From Triticum aestivum (Eukaryota; Streptophyta; Magnoliopsida; Poales; Poaceae): a stretch of DNA of 64,000 bases. The stretch is from contig NC_057808.1 in the NCBI RefSeq assembly GCF_018294505.1, positions 224,519,325 through 224,583,324 of the forward strand, read 5' to 3'. Shown here in pieces: positions 11,675-24,142 of the stretch. The position numbers and the translations under genes are program-made. How positions within the stretch are numbered: the first letter of the stretch is position 1; the number at the start of each line of letters is the position of its first letter. The notes beneath the pieces are model-generated. The model saw nothing but the letters and a program-made list of their open reading frames with translations, had not been told where the DNA came from and did no database searches.

Positions 11675-14600
11675 TGTAACGCCCACGATGCGGCTATATC
11701 TCCCACGTGTCGAGGCACGACTTAGAGGCATAACCGCATTGTGGTTTTGTCGCAAGAAGGGTCATCTTCACACAATCCCATGTAATGAACAAGAATGGGA
11801 TAACCAGAGTTGGCTTACAATCGCCACTTCACACAATACATAAATTAATTCATACATCATCCAAAATCCACACATAGGCCGACTACGGTCAAATCCAAAT
11901 GAAAATAAGATAACCCCAAATGCTAGATCCCCGATCGCCCCAACTGGGCTCCACTACTGATCATTAGGAAAAGAAACATAGTAGCGACCACGTTCCTCGT
12001 CGAACTCCCACTTGAGCTCGGTTGCGTCATCTGCACTGGCATCGTCGGCACCTGCAACTGTTTTGGTAGAATCTGTGAGTCACGAGGACTCAGCAATCTC
12101 ACACCCGCGAGATCAAGACTATTTAAGCTTATAGGAAACGATGGTGTAATGGGGTGGAGCTGCAGCAGGCACTAAGCATATATGGTGGCTAACATACGCA
12201 AATGAGAGCGAGAAGAGAAGCAACGCAACGGTCGCGAAGCTAGAAATGATCAAGAAGTGATCCTGAAACTACTTACGTTCATGCATAACACAAACCGTGT
12301 TCACTTCCCGGACTCCGCCGAGAAGAGACCATCATGGCTACACACACGGTTGATGTATTTTAATTAAGTCAAGTGACAAGTTCTCTACAACAGGACATTA
12401 ACAAATTCCCATCTGCCTCATAACTGCGGGCACGGCTTTCGAAAGATAATACCCTGCAGGGGTGTCCCAACTTAGCCCATCATAAGCTCTCACGGTCAAT
12501 GAAGGATAAACCTTCTCCCAGGAAGACCCGATCGGTCTCGGAATCCCGGTTTACAAGACATTTCGACAATGGTAAAACAAGACCAGCAAAGCCACCCGAA
12601 TGTGCCGACAAATCCCGATAGGAGCTGCACATATCTCGTTCTCAGGGCACACCGGATGGGCAAGACGTCGGGTTGGCATAGACCCTGGTTGCCCAGGGGG
12701 CGCCGGACATCGCCCAGTTTGGGCCAGCACTCGAAGGAGCACTGGTCCGGGGGTTTAAATAAAGATGACCCTCGGGCTCGCGAAAACCCAAGGAAAAAGG
12801 CTTAGGTGGCCAATGGTAAAACCAAGGTTGGGCCTTGCTGGAGGAGTTTTATTCAAGGCGAACTGTCAAGGGGGTCCCATAAATCACCCAACCGCGTAAG
12901 GAACGCAAACTCAAGGAACATAATACCGGTATGACAGAAACTAGGGCGGCAAGAGTGGAACAAAACACCCAGTCAAAAAAAAGAGTGGAACAAAACACCA
13001 GGCATAAGGCCGAGCCTTCCACCCTTTACCAAATATATAGATGCATTAATTAAATAAGAGATATTGTGATATTCCAAAAATATCCATGTTCCAACATGGA
13101 ACCAACTTCAACTTCACCTGCAACTAGCAACGCTATAAGAAGGGTTGAGCAAAAGCGGTAACTTAGCCAAACAACGGTTTGCTAGGAAAGGATGGTTAGA
13201 GGCTTGACATGGCAATATGGGAGGCATGATATAGCAAGTGGTAGGTAGCGCAGCATAGCAATAGAACGAATAACTAGCAAAGCAAAGATAGAAGTGATTT
13301 CGAGGGTATGGTCATCTTGCCTGCAAGGTTCTCAGAGTTGTCGAAAGCTTGATCCTCGTAAGCGTACTCAACAGGTTCCTCGTTCACGAACTCGTCTCCC
13401 AGCTCTACCCAAAACAAGAACACAAGCAACGGAACCACAATCAATCACGGGAAATGCACAAGCAACATGATGCAAAACATGCATGATATGCGGGATATGA
13501 TATGCGATGCATATGCGTGCTCCGGAAGAAAAAGGATGAACAAGGCAGTAACTTGGCAAACCAAGCATGCCACTGGAAAGATGAGATGATTTCGGTCGAA
13601 ATCGATATAAAGATCACCGGAAACAGATGCACGGTTTGCAAATGGCAAGTAAAACAAGAATGACACGAATCTGTGATTAACAGCATGATAGCACTTAGAA
13701 TACAACAAGAAACTATGCTACAGCACTCCAACCTAGCAAAAAAGTATATGGAAGTAATCTACAGGAGATGCTTGACAAAAGATGAACACTGAGCTATGGC
13801 TAGATCACAACATAACAGGTTCAAACAAGCATGGCAAAAGTGCAAAAGATATCAGGTTCACAGACTTGGTGAAATTACTGGACATGGCTGAAACAGCATC
13901 AGGTAGCAATGTTCAGAGCAAGAAAAACACATGCTACAAGAACCTAACATGGCAAAACAAGGCATGACATGAATCTACTAAATGCATAGAACAAAAGACT
14001 CTTACTGACCATAAGCCAAAAAGGACCAGAAGATATGATGGCAACCATGTAAACATAGCAAGTTTCGTTAACAGGTTTCAGACTTAGCAGAAAAACAGAG
14101 CATGGCAGAAAAAGACATTATGAGGGCATCTTGGTGAGCTTGATTCACTCATCACAAAGCAATGCATGACAAAACAAGCATATGTACAGCACGATGGCAT
14201 GTTTATGAAGCTATCCATGGCAAGAGCAAGTTCATAACATGTATGAAACAACTACAACAAGCTTGGCAAAATTGAATAACACGTAAACAATCTGCCAGAA
14301 ATATTTTATAGCAAAAGTAGAGCAAGATTGAGTCATGCTATGGCACTCCATAATTACAAACAGGGGCATGAATGGATAGAGCACAACTATATCTACAAAA
14401 CATCCTTACTGAACATCACCAAAAGGAGCATCAATCTCTCTGTAGGCACATGGATACATAGCGACAAAATAACAGCAGACAGACGGTAATTACCAAGTCC
14501 CTGAAATCAGAAACATCACGAAGCCTAATTTGCATTCTTGTGCTAGTCATCACATAGATCACAAAAATACATGGCATACACCTCTTTAAGGATGGCATGG

Positions 14601-15950
14601 CATACATCAAAACACATGTAGAGCTCATACTCATAAGATGCACACATCAAATGCAACAAAAATAACAAATCACCAAGTTCTGATAAGTAACAGCAGGTAA
14701 CAGCAATTAGCACTCTTGCATCAGAGATTTGGGCATCAAGATGGACACGAATGAACATGGCATAATGGAACAAAATGAAGAGCATCTCGAGGCGAACATT
14801 TCGATATATTACACGCACGAAACAGAGCTATATGCAGAGAGCTATGTTGCAATAAACAAGAGCATGTAATGTAAATACTTTAGGACTTGGAGAAAATCGA
14901 GGGGAGGGGAGAGAAGTCAACCCTAGATCGGATCGGGCCGCCGGACTCGGGCTCGGGCCGAGCTCGTCGCAGGAGATGCCGGAGACAGAGGGGAAGAGGA
15001 GGGCGGCGAGGAGGACCGGGGCGGAGGCGCCGGCGGCGAGGAACGCGGTGATGGGCGGCGAGGAGGAGCGGGGCGCCGCGGGGAGCGGGCCGCGGCGGCG
15101 GACGGTGGCGGCGCCGGCGGAGCTCGCCGGCTCGGGCGCGGCGGCCGGCGAGGGCGGCGAAGGACGGCGGGGCCGGCGGCTCCGCGGGAGCGGGCGACGG
15201 GTGGCGGGAGGAGGCGACGTGGGCCGCGGGGGCCGGCCACGGGCCTCGCGGGCTCGGCGGCGGCGCGGCGTACGGGCGCTGACGTGGCACGCTGTGGTTG
15301 GTCGGGCGCGGCGGCGGGGATGCGTCCGCCCGGAGTGGACACGTCCGGTGGCGGCGGGGGACGATTTGATCTAGGGTTTTTGCCTGAATTTCGGAGGGGG
15401 GAAGGTGTTTTATAGGTAGAGGGAGCTAGGAGACTCCAAATGGAGTACGGTTTTCGCCCACACGATCGTGATCGAACGACCTAGAGCATGGAAGTGACTT
15501 AGATGGGTTTTGGGCTTTTTTGGAAGGGGGGGTTTGCTGCGACACACAAAAGGACTTTGCGGTTACCCGGTTAACCGTTGGAGCATCAAACGACCTCCAA
15601 ATGGCACGAAATTTGACAGGTGGTCTACCGGTGGTATACCAAGGCCACTTGACAAGACTCGGTCCATTCCGAGAACGTTCAACACCCGTTCACGAAAAGA
15701 AACAAGAGGGGTGCGCCGGAGGAGGTGGGAGTGCCGGATTGCAAAACGGACAACAGGGAAAATGCTCGGATGCATGAGACGAACACGTATGCAAATGAGA
15801 TGCACATGATGACATGATATGGAATGCATGACATGAACAAAATGCAAAACGAAAAACAAAACCCGACCACGAAGGGAATATCATAACACATAGCCGAAAA
15901 TGGCAAGAGTCGGAGTTACAAATATGGAAAGTTACATCCGGGGTGTTACA
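11675..15950 (-). mobile_element. Solo LTR (4.3 kb) of a long-LTR retrotransposon
   Basis: Minus strand begins TGTAACACCCCGGATG and ends GGGCGTTACA; flanking duplications TGCAA at 11670-11674 and 15951-15955 are identical. There is no internal region, so this is a solo LTR produced by LTR-LTR recombination. It is homologous to the plus-strand LTR at 49644-53720, where a primer-binding site follows, which proves its LTR nature. The ORFs in the GC-rich 14880-15374 part are composition artefacts. Confidence 0.93.
15408..15414 (-). promoter_or_regulatory. Candidate TATA box of the solo LTR
   Basis: TATAAAA on the minus strand, just upstream of the GC-rich leader-like island (about 15360-14940). 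The homologous LTR at 49644 has TATTTATAA at the equivalent place (50180-50188). Confidence 0.5.
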
Positions 15951-16699
15951 TGCAACAAGGAAATACAATCAATCAAAGAGCAATTTTCATAATTAAATTC
16001 CTTGAAATCCAAAATAGTGGGTTTAGCAACGTCTAGGGTTTTGATTTCTTCAATCCCACTTTTATCAATTTTAGCATCAAGATATAAAAACTCCGAATTT
16101 TTGGAACGCCTTCTAGGTAAAGGTGGATCATATTCAGTCCCATCATTATCAAGATTCATATTGCAAAACAAAGATTTAATAGGGGACACATCAATAACTT
16201 TTAGATCTTCATCTTTATTTTCATAGATATCCGGTTTAGCGGCCATCTTATTAACTAAGGTAGCCTGCTTATCCGATATTTCAGCTATCAACTTCTCAAG
16301 ACGAGCAATTTGGGAGCTCAAACCATCAAATTCTTTAGACATATCATCGAGCTCTTTATTCATATAACTCATCAAGCTTTTTTGTTCCTTAAGCTCGTTT
16401 CTGAAAAAATTATTATGCTCAAATTGCAAAACCATAAAACTCCTGACGTTGCTTTTGATCTCTTCTAATCTTTTAAGGTGAAGATCACCAAATCTAGGTA
16501 GAGCCATCGTGACAAACAAGCAATCCAACACACGAGCAAACAAAAAGCAAGCAAAAAAGAGGCGAACGAAAAAAGAGAGGGCGAATAAAACGGCAAGGGT
16601 GAAGTGGGGAGAGGAAAACAAGAGGCAAATGGCAAATAATGTAATGCAGGACATAAGGGATTGTGATGGGTACTTGGTATGTTGACTTTTGCGTAGACC

Positions 16700-16717
16700 T
16701 CACCGGCAATGGCGCCA
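16700..16717 (-). promoter_or_regulatory. Primer-binding site, tRNA-Asp type
   Basis: TGGCGCCATTGCCGGTGA on the minus strand, 11 nt inside the LTR. It matches the complement of the plant tRNA-Asp 3' end at 16 of 18 positions, the primer usually cited for the Athila clade. It fixes the element orientation as minus. Confidence 0.8.
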
Positions 16718-16728
16718 GAAATCCTTCT

Positions 16729-18316
16729 TGCTACCTCTTGAACACTGCGTTGGTTTTCCCTTGAAGAGGAAAGGGTGATGCAGCAAAGTAGCGTAAGTAT
16801 TTCCCTCAGTTTTTGAGAACCAAGGTATCAATCTAGTAGGAGGCTACGCGCGAGTCCCTCGCACCTACACAAAACAAATAACTCCTCGCAACCAACGCGA
16901 TAAGGGGTTGTCAATCCCTTCACGGCCACTTACGAGAGTGAGATCTGATAGATATCATAGGATAATATTTTTGGTATTTTCATGATAAAGATGCAAAGTA
17001 AAATAAAAGCAAAGTAAAAAAGCAAAGGAAATAACTAAGTGTTGGAAGATTAATATGATGAAGATAGACCCGGTGGCCATAGGTTTCACTAGTGGCTTCT
17101 CTCAAGAGCATAAGTATTTTACGGTGGGTAAACGAATTACTGTTGAGCAATTGACAGAATTGAGCATAGTTATGAGAATATCTAGGTATGATCATGTATA
17201 TAGGCATCACGTCCGAGACAAGTAGACCGACTCCTGCCTGCATCTACTACTATTACTCCACTCATCGACCGCTATCCAGCATGCATCTAGAGTATTAAGT
17301 TCATGAAAACAGAGTAACACCTTAAGCAAGATGACATGATGTAGAGGGATAAATTCATGCAATATGATAAAAACCCCATCTTGTTATCCCCGATGGCAAC
17401 AATAGAATACGTGCCTTGCTGCCCCTACTGTCACTGGGAAAGGACACCACAAGATTGAACCCAAAGCTAAGCACTTCTCCCATTGCAAGAAAGATCAATC
17501 TAGTAGGCCAAACCAAACTGATAATTCGAAGAGACTTGCAAAGATAACCAATCATACATAAAAGAATTCAGAGAAGAGTCAAATATTGTTCATAGATAAA
17601 CTTGATCATAAACCCACAATTCATCGGTCTCAACAAACACACCGCAAAAAGAAGATTACATCGAATAGATCTCCACGAGAGAGGGGGAGAACATTGTATT
17701 GAGATCCAAAAAGAGAGAAGAAGCCATCTAGCTACTAACTATGGACCCGAAGGTCTGAGGTAAACTACTCACACTTCATCGGAGAGGCTATGGTGTTGAT
17801 GTAGAAGCCCTCCGTGATGGATGCCCCCTCCGGCGGAGCTCCGGAACAGGCCCCAAGATGGGATCTCGTGGGTACAGAAGGTTGCGGCGGTGGAATTAGG
17901 TTTTTGACTCCGTCTCTGATCGTTTGGGGGTACGTAGGTATATATAGGAGGAAGAAGTACGTCGGTGGAGCAACGTGGGGCCCACAAGGGTGGAGGGCGC
18001 GCCCTGGGGGGGTGGGCGCGCCCCCCTACCTCGTGGCCTCCTGGAAGCTTCTCTTACGTAGGGTCCAAGTCTCCTGGATCATGTTCGTTCCAAAAATCAC
18101 GCTCCCGAAGGTTTCATTCTGTTTGGACTCCGTTTGATATTCTTTTTCTGCGAAACTCTGAAATAGGCAAAAAACAACAATTCTGGGCTGGGCCTCCGGT
18201 TACACGTTGGTCCCAAAAATAATATAAAAGTGGATAATAAAGCCCAATATTGTCCAAAACAGTAGATAATATAGCATGGAGCAATCAAAAATTATAGATA
18301 CGTTGGAGACGTATCA
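16729..18316 (-). repeat. 5' LTR (element orientation) of the non-autonomous Athila-like element
   Basis: 1588 bp, colinear with 6701-8286 with scattered substitutions and short indels. The corresponding TATATATA box lies near 17939-17946. Confidence 0.93.
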
Positions 18317-18321
18317 GTTGG

Positions 18322-21034
18322 TTGCGCCTCCGCCGCCCTATTGTACCCTCCAACGTTGACCAGTCCCTCCCTCTATTCCCCCACACGTCCTATTATTCTC
18401 CGGCGATGTCAGCCCCAACACGCACCCGCACCCGAACCGGTCAACCCTCGTACTCCCCTTTGCCTGCAACTGGACCGGCGCATCTTCCACGACTCCTGTT
18501 CGTTCCGTCCGAGGCCTCGCCGTCGTCCTCCGCCTTGGTTCGCTCGCTGTGCGCGGTGCACCGCCCTCTTGCGTTGTCAACATCATCAACAACTGAGAGG
18601 AATAAGGAGATGACTGTACGTGGAGAGGGTGACAGTAGGGACCCACCAACGTCATGCCAGTACGCAAGCAAGTGGCTCATTATTACAAGCCCAAAAAAAT
18701 GGTTCCTCCTAATGGTTGGACATCTTGGGCTTATGCCATTGTCAACGTAGTCAATAAATGAGAGAATTACACAACAAGCGGCTGACACCAGGAACCCAGC
18801 AGGTCGCATAGTTGTTATTTTTTTAGGAACAAGCAGTTGTTATTTATACTAGTTTTAGCGACGTATCAGGGTAATAACGGGGCTGTGTGGGGGCTGTGGC
18901 CCGTCTAGCCAGGGTTTTATTTATGTTTGCCACATCATGAGCCCAGTTGTGTTTTTTTCTTGCTGAAAATGGCTAGCCCAGTTCTACTTTTTTTAAAGAA
19001 ATACCCAAACGAGGCCTACTTGCTTTGTCAGCCCTGCTGGGCTGCAAATCTTTCAAGACGAGGAGAGTTTCATTCGGTTTTCCCATAAAATGGGCTATCA
19101 GTAATGAGAAATGGGTTGTGCATTTTTAAAACACATCAAACCGGTAATTAGTTTCAATTTTTTTCACCACAAGATTTTAAATTCCGTTGATTTTTATGCG
19201 TGGACAATTATTTGGATTTTATATTTATATAAATTAATTTTCAAAATAGTTTGAATGTGACTTGAAATTTCAGGATTAAAACAGTTGACCGCATCGAAAT
19301 ATGCAAAATTTAGTATAATTTTAACCGTGGCCACAATATGGGCAGTAATGGTAACAAAAAGAAGATGGGCTCCAAAAAAATCCTTAAGAATTAGCAAATG
19401 GGATGTAAATTATTAGAAATAATGGCAGATGGGTTGTATGCTATTTTCCACAGATTTGAGGCTGACTTGTGCGCCTACTATAGGTTGACGCGTACGCTTC
19501 CTAAAAAAGGTTGACACACACGCAAGCCGTGTCAACTTAGTCAACATACGAGAGTAGTGACTGTTGGATGTCCATCCAACGGCCGTCGTGCTTCTTCAAT
19601 ATCTACTCTTCCTGCTCTAGCCGCTCAAACAAGCGCCGGTGGGGCTGCCTGCTCCCTCCTTCCGCAGCCGGCTGTGCTGCCGCGCAGGCCTCACCGTCTC
19701 ACTGTACTCCCATCGCTGGCCTAGCCATCCCTCTACTCACCCACACCTGCTGTTATTCTCCGGCGAGGGCAGACGAACCAGTAAACCCTTGTACTCCCCT
19801 CCACGTGGGAAACAACTGCCGAGTCTTCCTTGGCTCCATGTCGTTCCCTTCTAGGCCTCGTCCTCGTCCACTGCCTTGGTGCTCTCGGCGCGGCGTGGTA
19901 AACGTGGTCAACGAACGACATCGACCGGAAGTGGATTGTACGTGGAGAGGCTGACAGCTGGGTCCACGGTTGCACGCAACGAAATGCCTCCTTATGACGT
20001 GCAAAATAATGATTCCTCCACCTGAAAGCTGGGACCCACCAAAAGGGCCTCTGTATTTTGCAAAAAAATGTTCCTCCTGCTGACAGGTCGGACCCACCAG
20101 CTATATCTTCGCACACAAGGAAGTGCATCCTTATTACACAAAAAAAATGAATACTCCCCCTGCTAGCTGGGACCCACCATAGTTGGAGGCTGACTTGTGG
20201 GCCTACTGAGGCGGACGGAGGGCTTTGTCAACTTAGTCAATATGAACGATTCTAGCTCTAGTGACCGTACGATGTCCATCCAACGGCTGTAGTGCTTCTT
20301 CAACCTCTGGTATTCTTGCTCTTGCCGCCATAACCAGCGCTGGTCGTGCCGCCTGCTCCTGCCTCCCGTGGCCGGCTGTGCTGCCGCGGAGGCCTCACCG
20401 CCCCCTACTACTCCCACCGCTGGCTAGGCCATCCCTCTACTCACCCACACCCCCTGTTATTCTGCGGCGACGGCAACCTCACACCGCAGCCGAACCAGTC
20501 AACCCTCGTACTCCTCTCCGCGTGGGCATCCACTGCCGCGTATTCCCCAGTTCCGCGTCGTCTCCTTCCTAGGCCTCGCCGTCGTCCACCGCCTTGGTGC
20601 TCTCAGCGCGGCATGGTCAATGTGGTCAAGGAACGACTTCCATCGGAAGAGTACTGTACGTGGAGAGGCTGACAGCTGGGTCCACGGCTGCAGCAAGGAA
20701 GTGCCTCCTTATTACGCGCAAAATAATGATTCCTCCACCTGACAGAAGGGACCCACCGGACGGGCCACCGTATTTCGCAAAGAAAACGTTTCCCCCCTGA
20801 CTGCTGGGACCCACCAGCTACATCTCCGCACGCAAGGAAGTGCCTCCTTATCCTCCCTGATAATCGAGACCCACCTGGTCGAAGCGTACGTAGCATTGTC
20901 ATTCTGGTCGCGAACGTGTACGTACATACGATTGGTCTGTCTGCAGGCTGCAGGGATGAACCGTGGCCGAGTGAGGAAGGACACCTGTCGTAGTAGAGGC
21001 ACGCACGTAGCATGTACACGTACGTACAACCAGG
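18322..21034. repeat. DNA-transposon-like repeat array (units about 700 bp)
   Basis: Two clear units, anchored by GATGTCCATCCAACGGC at 19567 and 20271 (704 bp apart), share a cytosine-rich block, TACGTGGAGAGGCTGACAGC and several GGGACCCACC motifs. A third, older unit (from about 6556) was cut by the Athila insertion and resumes at 18322. 18850-19440 is AT-rich spacer with repeated GGGCT motifs. The array continues after the second Athila insertion at 31224, which ends in a CACTA-type terminus at 32668, so I read it as the interior of a CACTA element; its left end was not found. Confidence 0.6.
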
Positions 21035-22539
21035 TGATGACCCACAAGTATAGGGGATCTATTGTAGTCCTTTCGATAAGTAAGAGTGTCGAACCCAACG
21101 AGGAGCAGAAGGAAATGATAAGCGGTTTTCAGCAAGGTATTCTCTGCAAGCACTGAAATTATAGGTAACAGATAGTTTTGTGATAAGATAATTTGTAACG
21201 AGCAACAAGTAACAAAAGTAAATAAAGTGCAGCAAGATGGCCCAATCCTTTTTGTAGCAAAGGACAAGCTTGGACAAACTCTTATATAGAGAAAAGCGCT
21301 CCCGAGGACACATGGGAATTATCGTCAAGCTAGTTTTCATCACGTTCATATGATTCGCGTTCGGATATGTGGGTGGACCGGTGCTTGGGTGCTGTCCTTA
21401 CTTGGACAAGCATCCCACTTATGATTAACCACTATTGCAAGCATCCGCAGCTACAAAAGAAGTATTAAGGTAAACCTAACCATAGCATGAAACATATGGA
21501 TCCAAATCAGCCCCTTACGAAGCAACGCATAAACTAGGGTTTAAGCTTCTGTCACTCTAGCAACCCATCATCTACTTATTACTTACCAATGCCTTCCTCT
21601 AGGCCCAAACAATGGTGAAGTGTCATGTAGTCGACGTTCACATAACACCACTAGAGGAGAGACAACATACATCTCATCAAAATATCGAACGAATACCAAA
21701 TTCACATGACTACTAATAGCAAGACTTCTCCCATGTCCTCAGGAACAAACATAACTACTCACAAAGCATATTCATGTTCATAATCAGAGGGGTATTAATA
21801 TGCATAAAGGATCTGAACATATGATCTTCCACCAAATAAACCAACTAGCATCAACTACAAGGAGTAATCAACACTACTAGCAACCTGCAGGTACCAATCT
21901 CAGACTTAGAGATAAGAATTGGATACAAGAGATGAACTAGGGTTTGAGAGGAGATGGTGTTGGTGAAGATGTTGATGGAGATTGGCCCCCTCCCGATGAG
22001 AGGAGCGTTGGTGATGACGATGGCGATGATTTCCCCCTCCCGGAGGGAAGTGCCCCGGCAGAACAGCTCCGCCAGAGCCCTAGATTGGTTCCGCCAAGGT
22101 TCCGCCTCGTGGCGGCGGAGTCTCGTCCCGAAAGCTTGCTTATGATTTTTTCTTGGACGAAAGACTTCATATAGCAGAAGATGGGCACCGGAGGGCCACC
22201 AGGGGCCCACGAGGCAGGGGGCGCGCCCAGGGGGTAGGGCGCGCCCCCCACCCTCGTGCCCAGGGTGTGGGTCCCCTCTGGTATTTCCTTCGCTAAGTAT
22301 TTTTTATTATTTCCAAAAATAACTTCCGTGGAGTTTCAGGACTTTTGGAGTTGTGCAGAATAGGTCTCTAATATTTGCTCCTTTTCCAGCCCAGAATTTC
22401 AGCTGCCGGCATTCTCCCTCTTTATGTAAACCTTGTAAAATAAGAGAGAATAGGCATAAGTATTGTGACATAACATGTAATAACAGCCCATAATGCAATA
22501 AATATCGATATAAAAGCATGATGCAAAATGGACGTATCA
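21035..22539 (-). repeat. 3' LTR (element orientation) of the coding Athila element
   Basis: 1505 bp; minus strand begins TGATACGTCCATTTTGC and ends GGGTCATCA. Longer than its partner because of several indels, including a 25-bp segment lying between AGCAA repeats at 21231-21235 and 21256-21260 that the partner lacks. Confidence 0.94.
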
Positions 22540-23021
22540 ACTCCCCTAAGCTTAGACCTCGCTTGTCCTTAAGCAGAAGTCGATAACGATAAATATGTCC
22601 ACATGTTTAGAGGTAGAGGTGTCGATAAAATAAAATACGGACATGAGGGCATCATGATCATTCTTAAAACAGCAACATATATGGATATTTTCATATGATT
22701 TCTTATGCTCAAGTAATAATCTATTCACAATGTCAAGTATGAATCAGAAACTTCATTGAGAACCAACAAACTATAATCTCAGTCATTGAAGCAATTACAA
22801 TTTATCATAACATCAGAAAGAGTCTATATCAGAGCTTTTCAGCAAGTCCACATACTCAACTATCATTTAGTCTTTCACAATTGCTAACACTCACGCAATA
22901 CTTGTGGTTACGGAGTTTTAATCGGACATAGAGAAAGATAGGGGCTTATAGTTCTGCCTCCCAACCTTTTACCTCAAGGTTAATGTCAACAATAATAGCT
23001 CATGCTAACTTACATCCAATT

Positions 23022-23070
<49 letters not shown>

Positions 23071-24142
23071 GATCCTTCCAACACACTAAGCTTGCCAAAA
23101 GATAAAATGTAAAAAGAAAAGGTGAAGATCACCATGACTCTTGCATAAGGGTAAGAGATAAAACTAAAAGATAGGCCCTTCGCAGAGGGAAGCAGAGGTT
23201 GTCATGCGCTTTCAGGGTTGGATGCACAAAATCTTAATGCGAAAGAACGTCACTTTATATTGCCACTTGTGATATGGACCTTTATTATGCAGTCCGTCAC
23301 TTTTATTTCTTCCACATCACAAGATCGTATAAAGCTTATTTCCTCCACACTAATCAATCATACATATTTAGAGAGCAATTTTTATTGCTTGCACCGATGA
23401 CAACTTACTTGAAGGATCTTACTCAATCCATAGGTAGATATGGTGGACTCTCATGGCGAAACTGGGTTTAAGGATATTTGGAAGCACAAGTAGTATCTCT
23501 ACTTGGTGCAAAGAATTTGGCTAGCATGAGGGGGAAAGGCAAGCTCAACATGTTGGATGATCCGTGACAATATACTTTATCTCAGATATAAGAAAACATA
23601 ACCCATTATGTTGTCTTCCTTGTCCAACATCGACTCTTTAGCATGTCATATTTTAATGAGTGCTCACAATCATAAAAGATGTCCAAGATAGTATATTTAT
23701 ATGTGAAACCTCTGTTTCTTTATTACTTCCTATTAATTGCAACGATGACCAAAGCTATGTTTGTCAACTCTCAACAACTTTTAATCATCATACTCTTTCT
23801 ATGTGAAGTCATTACTCTCCATAAGATCAATATGATCTCTTGGTTTCTTTTTATTCTTTTCCTCTTTTCTTTTATTCACTCAAGATCATAGCAAGACAAT
23901 CAAGCCCTTGACTCAACACTAATCTTTATTATATAGCTCAGGGACTCAATTACATAGAGGGGTCATAAGGCAAAACTCAAAACTAGATCATACTAAAACT
24001 TTTATTCTACTAGATCAAGATAATACTAAAAAGGATCGAACTAAGAAAAACGATAAAGATAGAGATGTGATGGTGATACGATACCGGGGCACGCCCCCCC
24101 CAAGCTTGGCAGTTGCCAAGGGGAGTGCCCATACCCATGTGA
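22540..24142 (-). other. 3' untranslated region of the coding Athila element
   Basis: Polypurine tract AAGCTTAGGGGAGT (minus) at 22540-22553. The rest is AT-rich non-coding sequence with a microsatellite at 23024-23067. A run of eight C beginning at 24094 continues into CCAAGCTTGGCAGTTGCCAA, which can fold into a hairpin; it parallels the hairpins in the other Athila-like element. Confidence 0.75.
23024..23067. repeat. (AT)n microsatellite
   Basis: About 22 uninterrupted AT dinucleotides inside the Athila 3' untranslated region; likely length-polymorphic. Confidence 0.97.

Larger units (their letters stand above)
11084..16507 (-). pseudogene. Gag/protease-like ORF of the Athila-like element, split by a solo LTR
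   Basis: The 5' part starts at ATG 16507 (MALPRFGDLHLKRLEEIKS) and contains a coiled-coil-like stretch (NKELDDMSKEFDGLSSQIAR) and acidic segments to 15956; the 3' part runs 11674-11084 and holds a retropepsin-like fold (FYALCDLGASVSTIP; later HIILGRPFLRTIGAIID). The usual catalytic DTG/DSG is replaced by DLG, so protease activity is doubtful. The solo LTR at 11675-15950 with its TGCAA duplication interrupts an otherwise continuous frame. No RT, RNase H or integrase is encoded downstream. Confidence 0.8.
6701..18316 (-). mobile_element. Athila-like LTR retrotransposon lacking reverse transcriptase and integrase
   Basis: Two closely matching LTRs (6701-8286 and 16729-18316) flank an internal region. 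The target duplication GTTGG is perfect at 6696-6700 and 18317-18321. Orientation is minus: a tRNA-Asp-type primer site lies beside the right LTR and a polypurine tract beside the left. Without the nested solo LTR (11675-15950) and its extra TSD copy the internal region is about 4.2 kb and encodes only one gag/protease-like ORF, so this copy would depend on enzymes of another element. By eye the LTRs differ at roughly 2 percent of positions. It resembles the abundant wheat Sabrina/WHAM group, unverified. Confidence 0.92.

Noticed and set aside
14880..15374. Long GC-rich ORFs on both strands that look like a proline/arginine-rich protein gene
   Set aside because: They lie within the solo LTR, are open in several frames at once because of GC content, and show no conserved domain.
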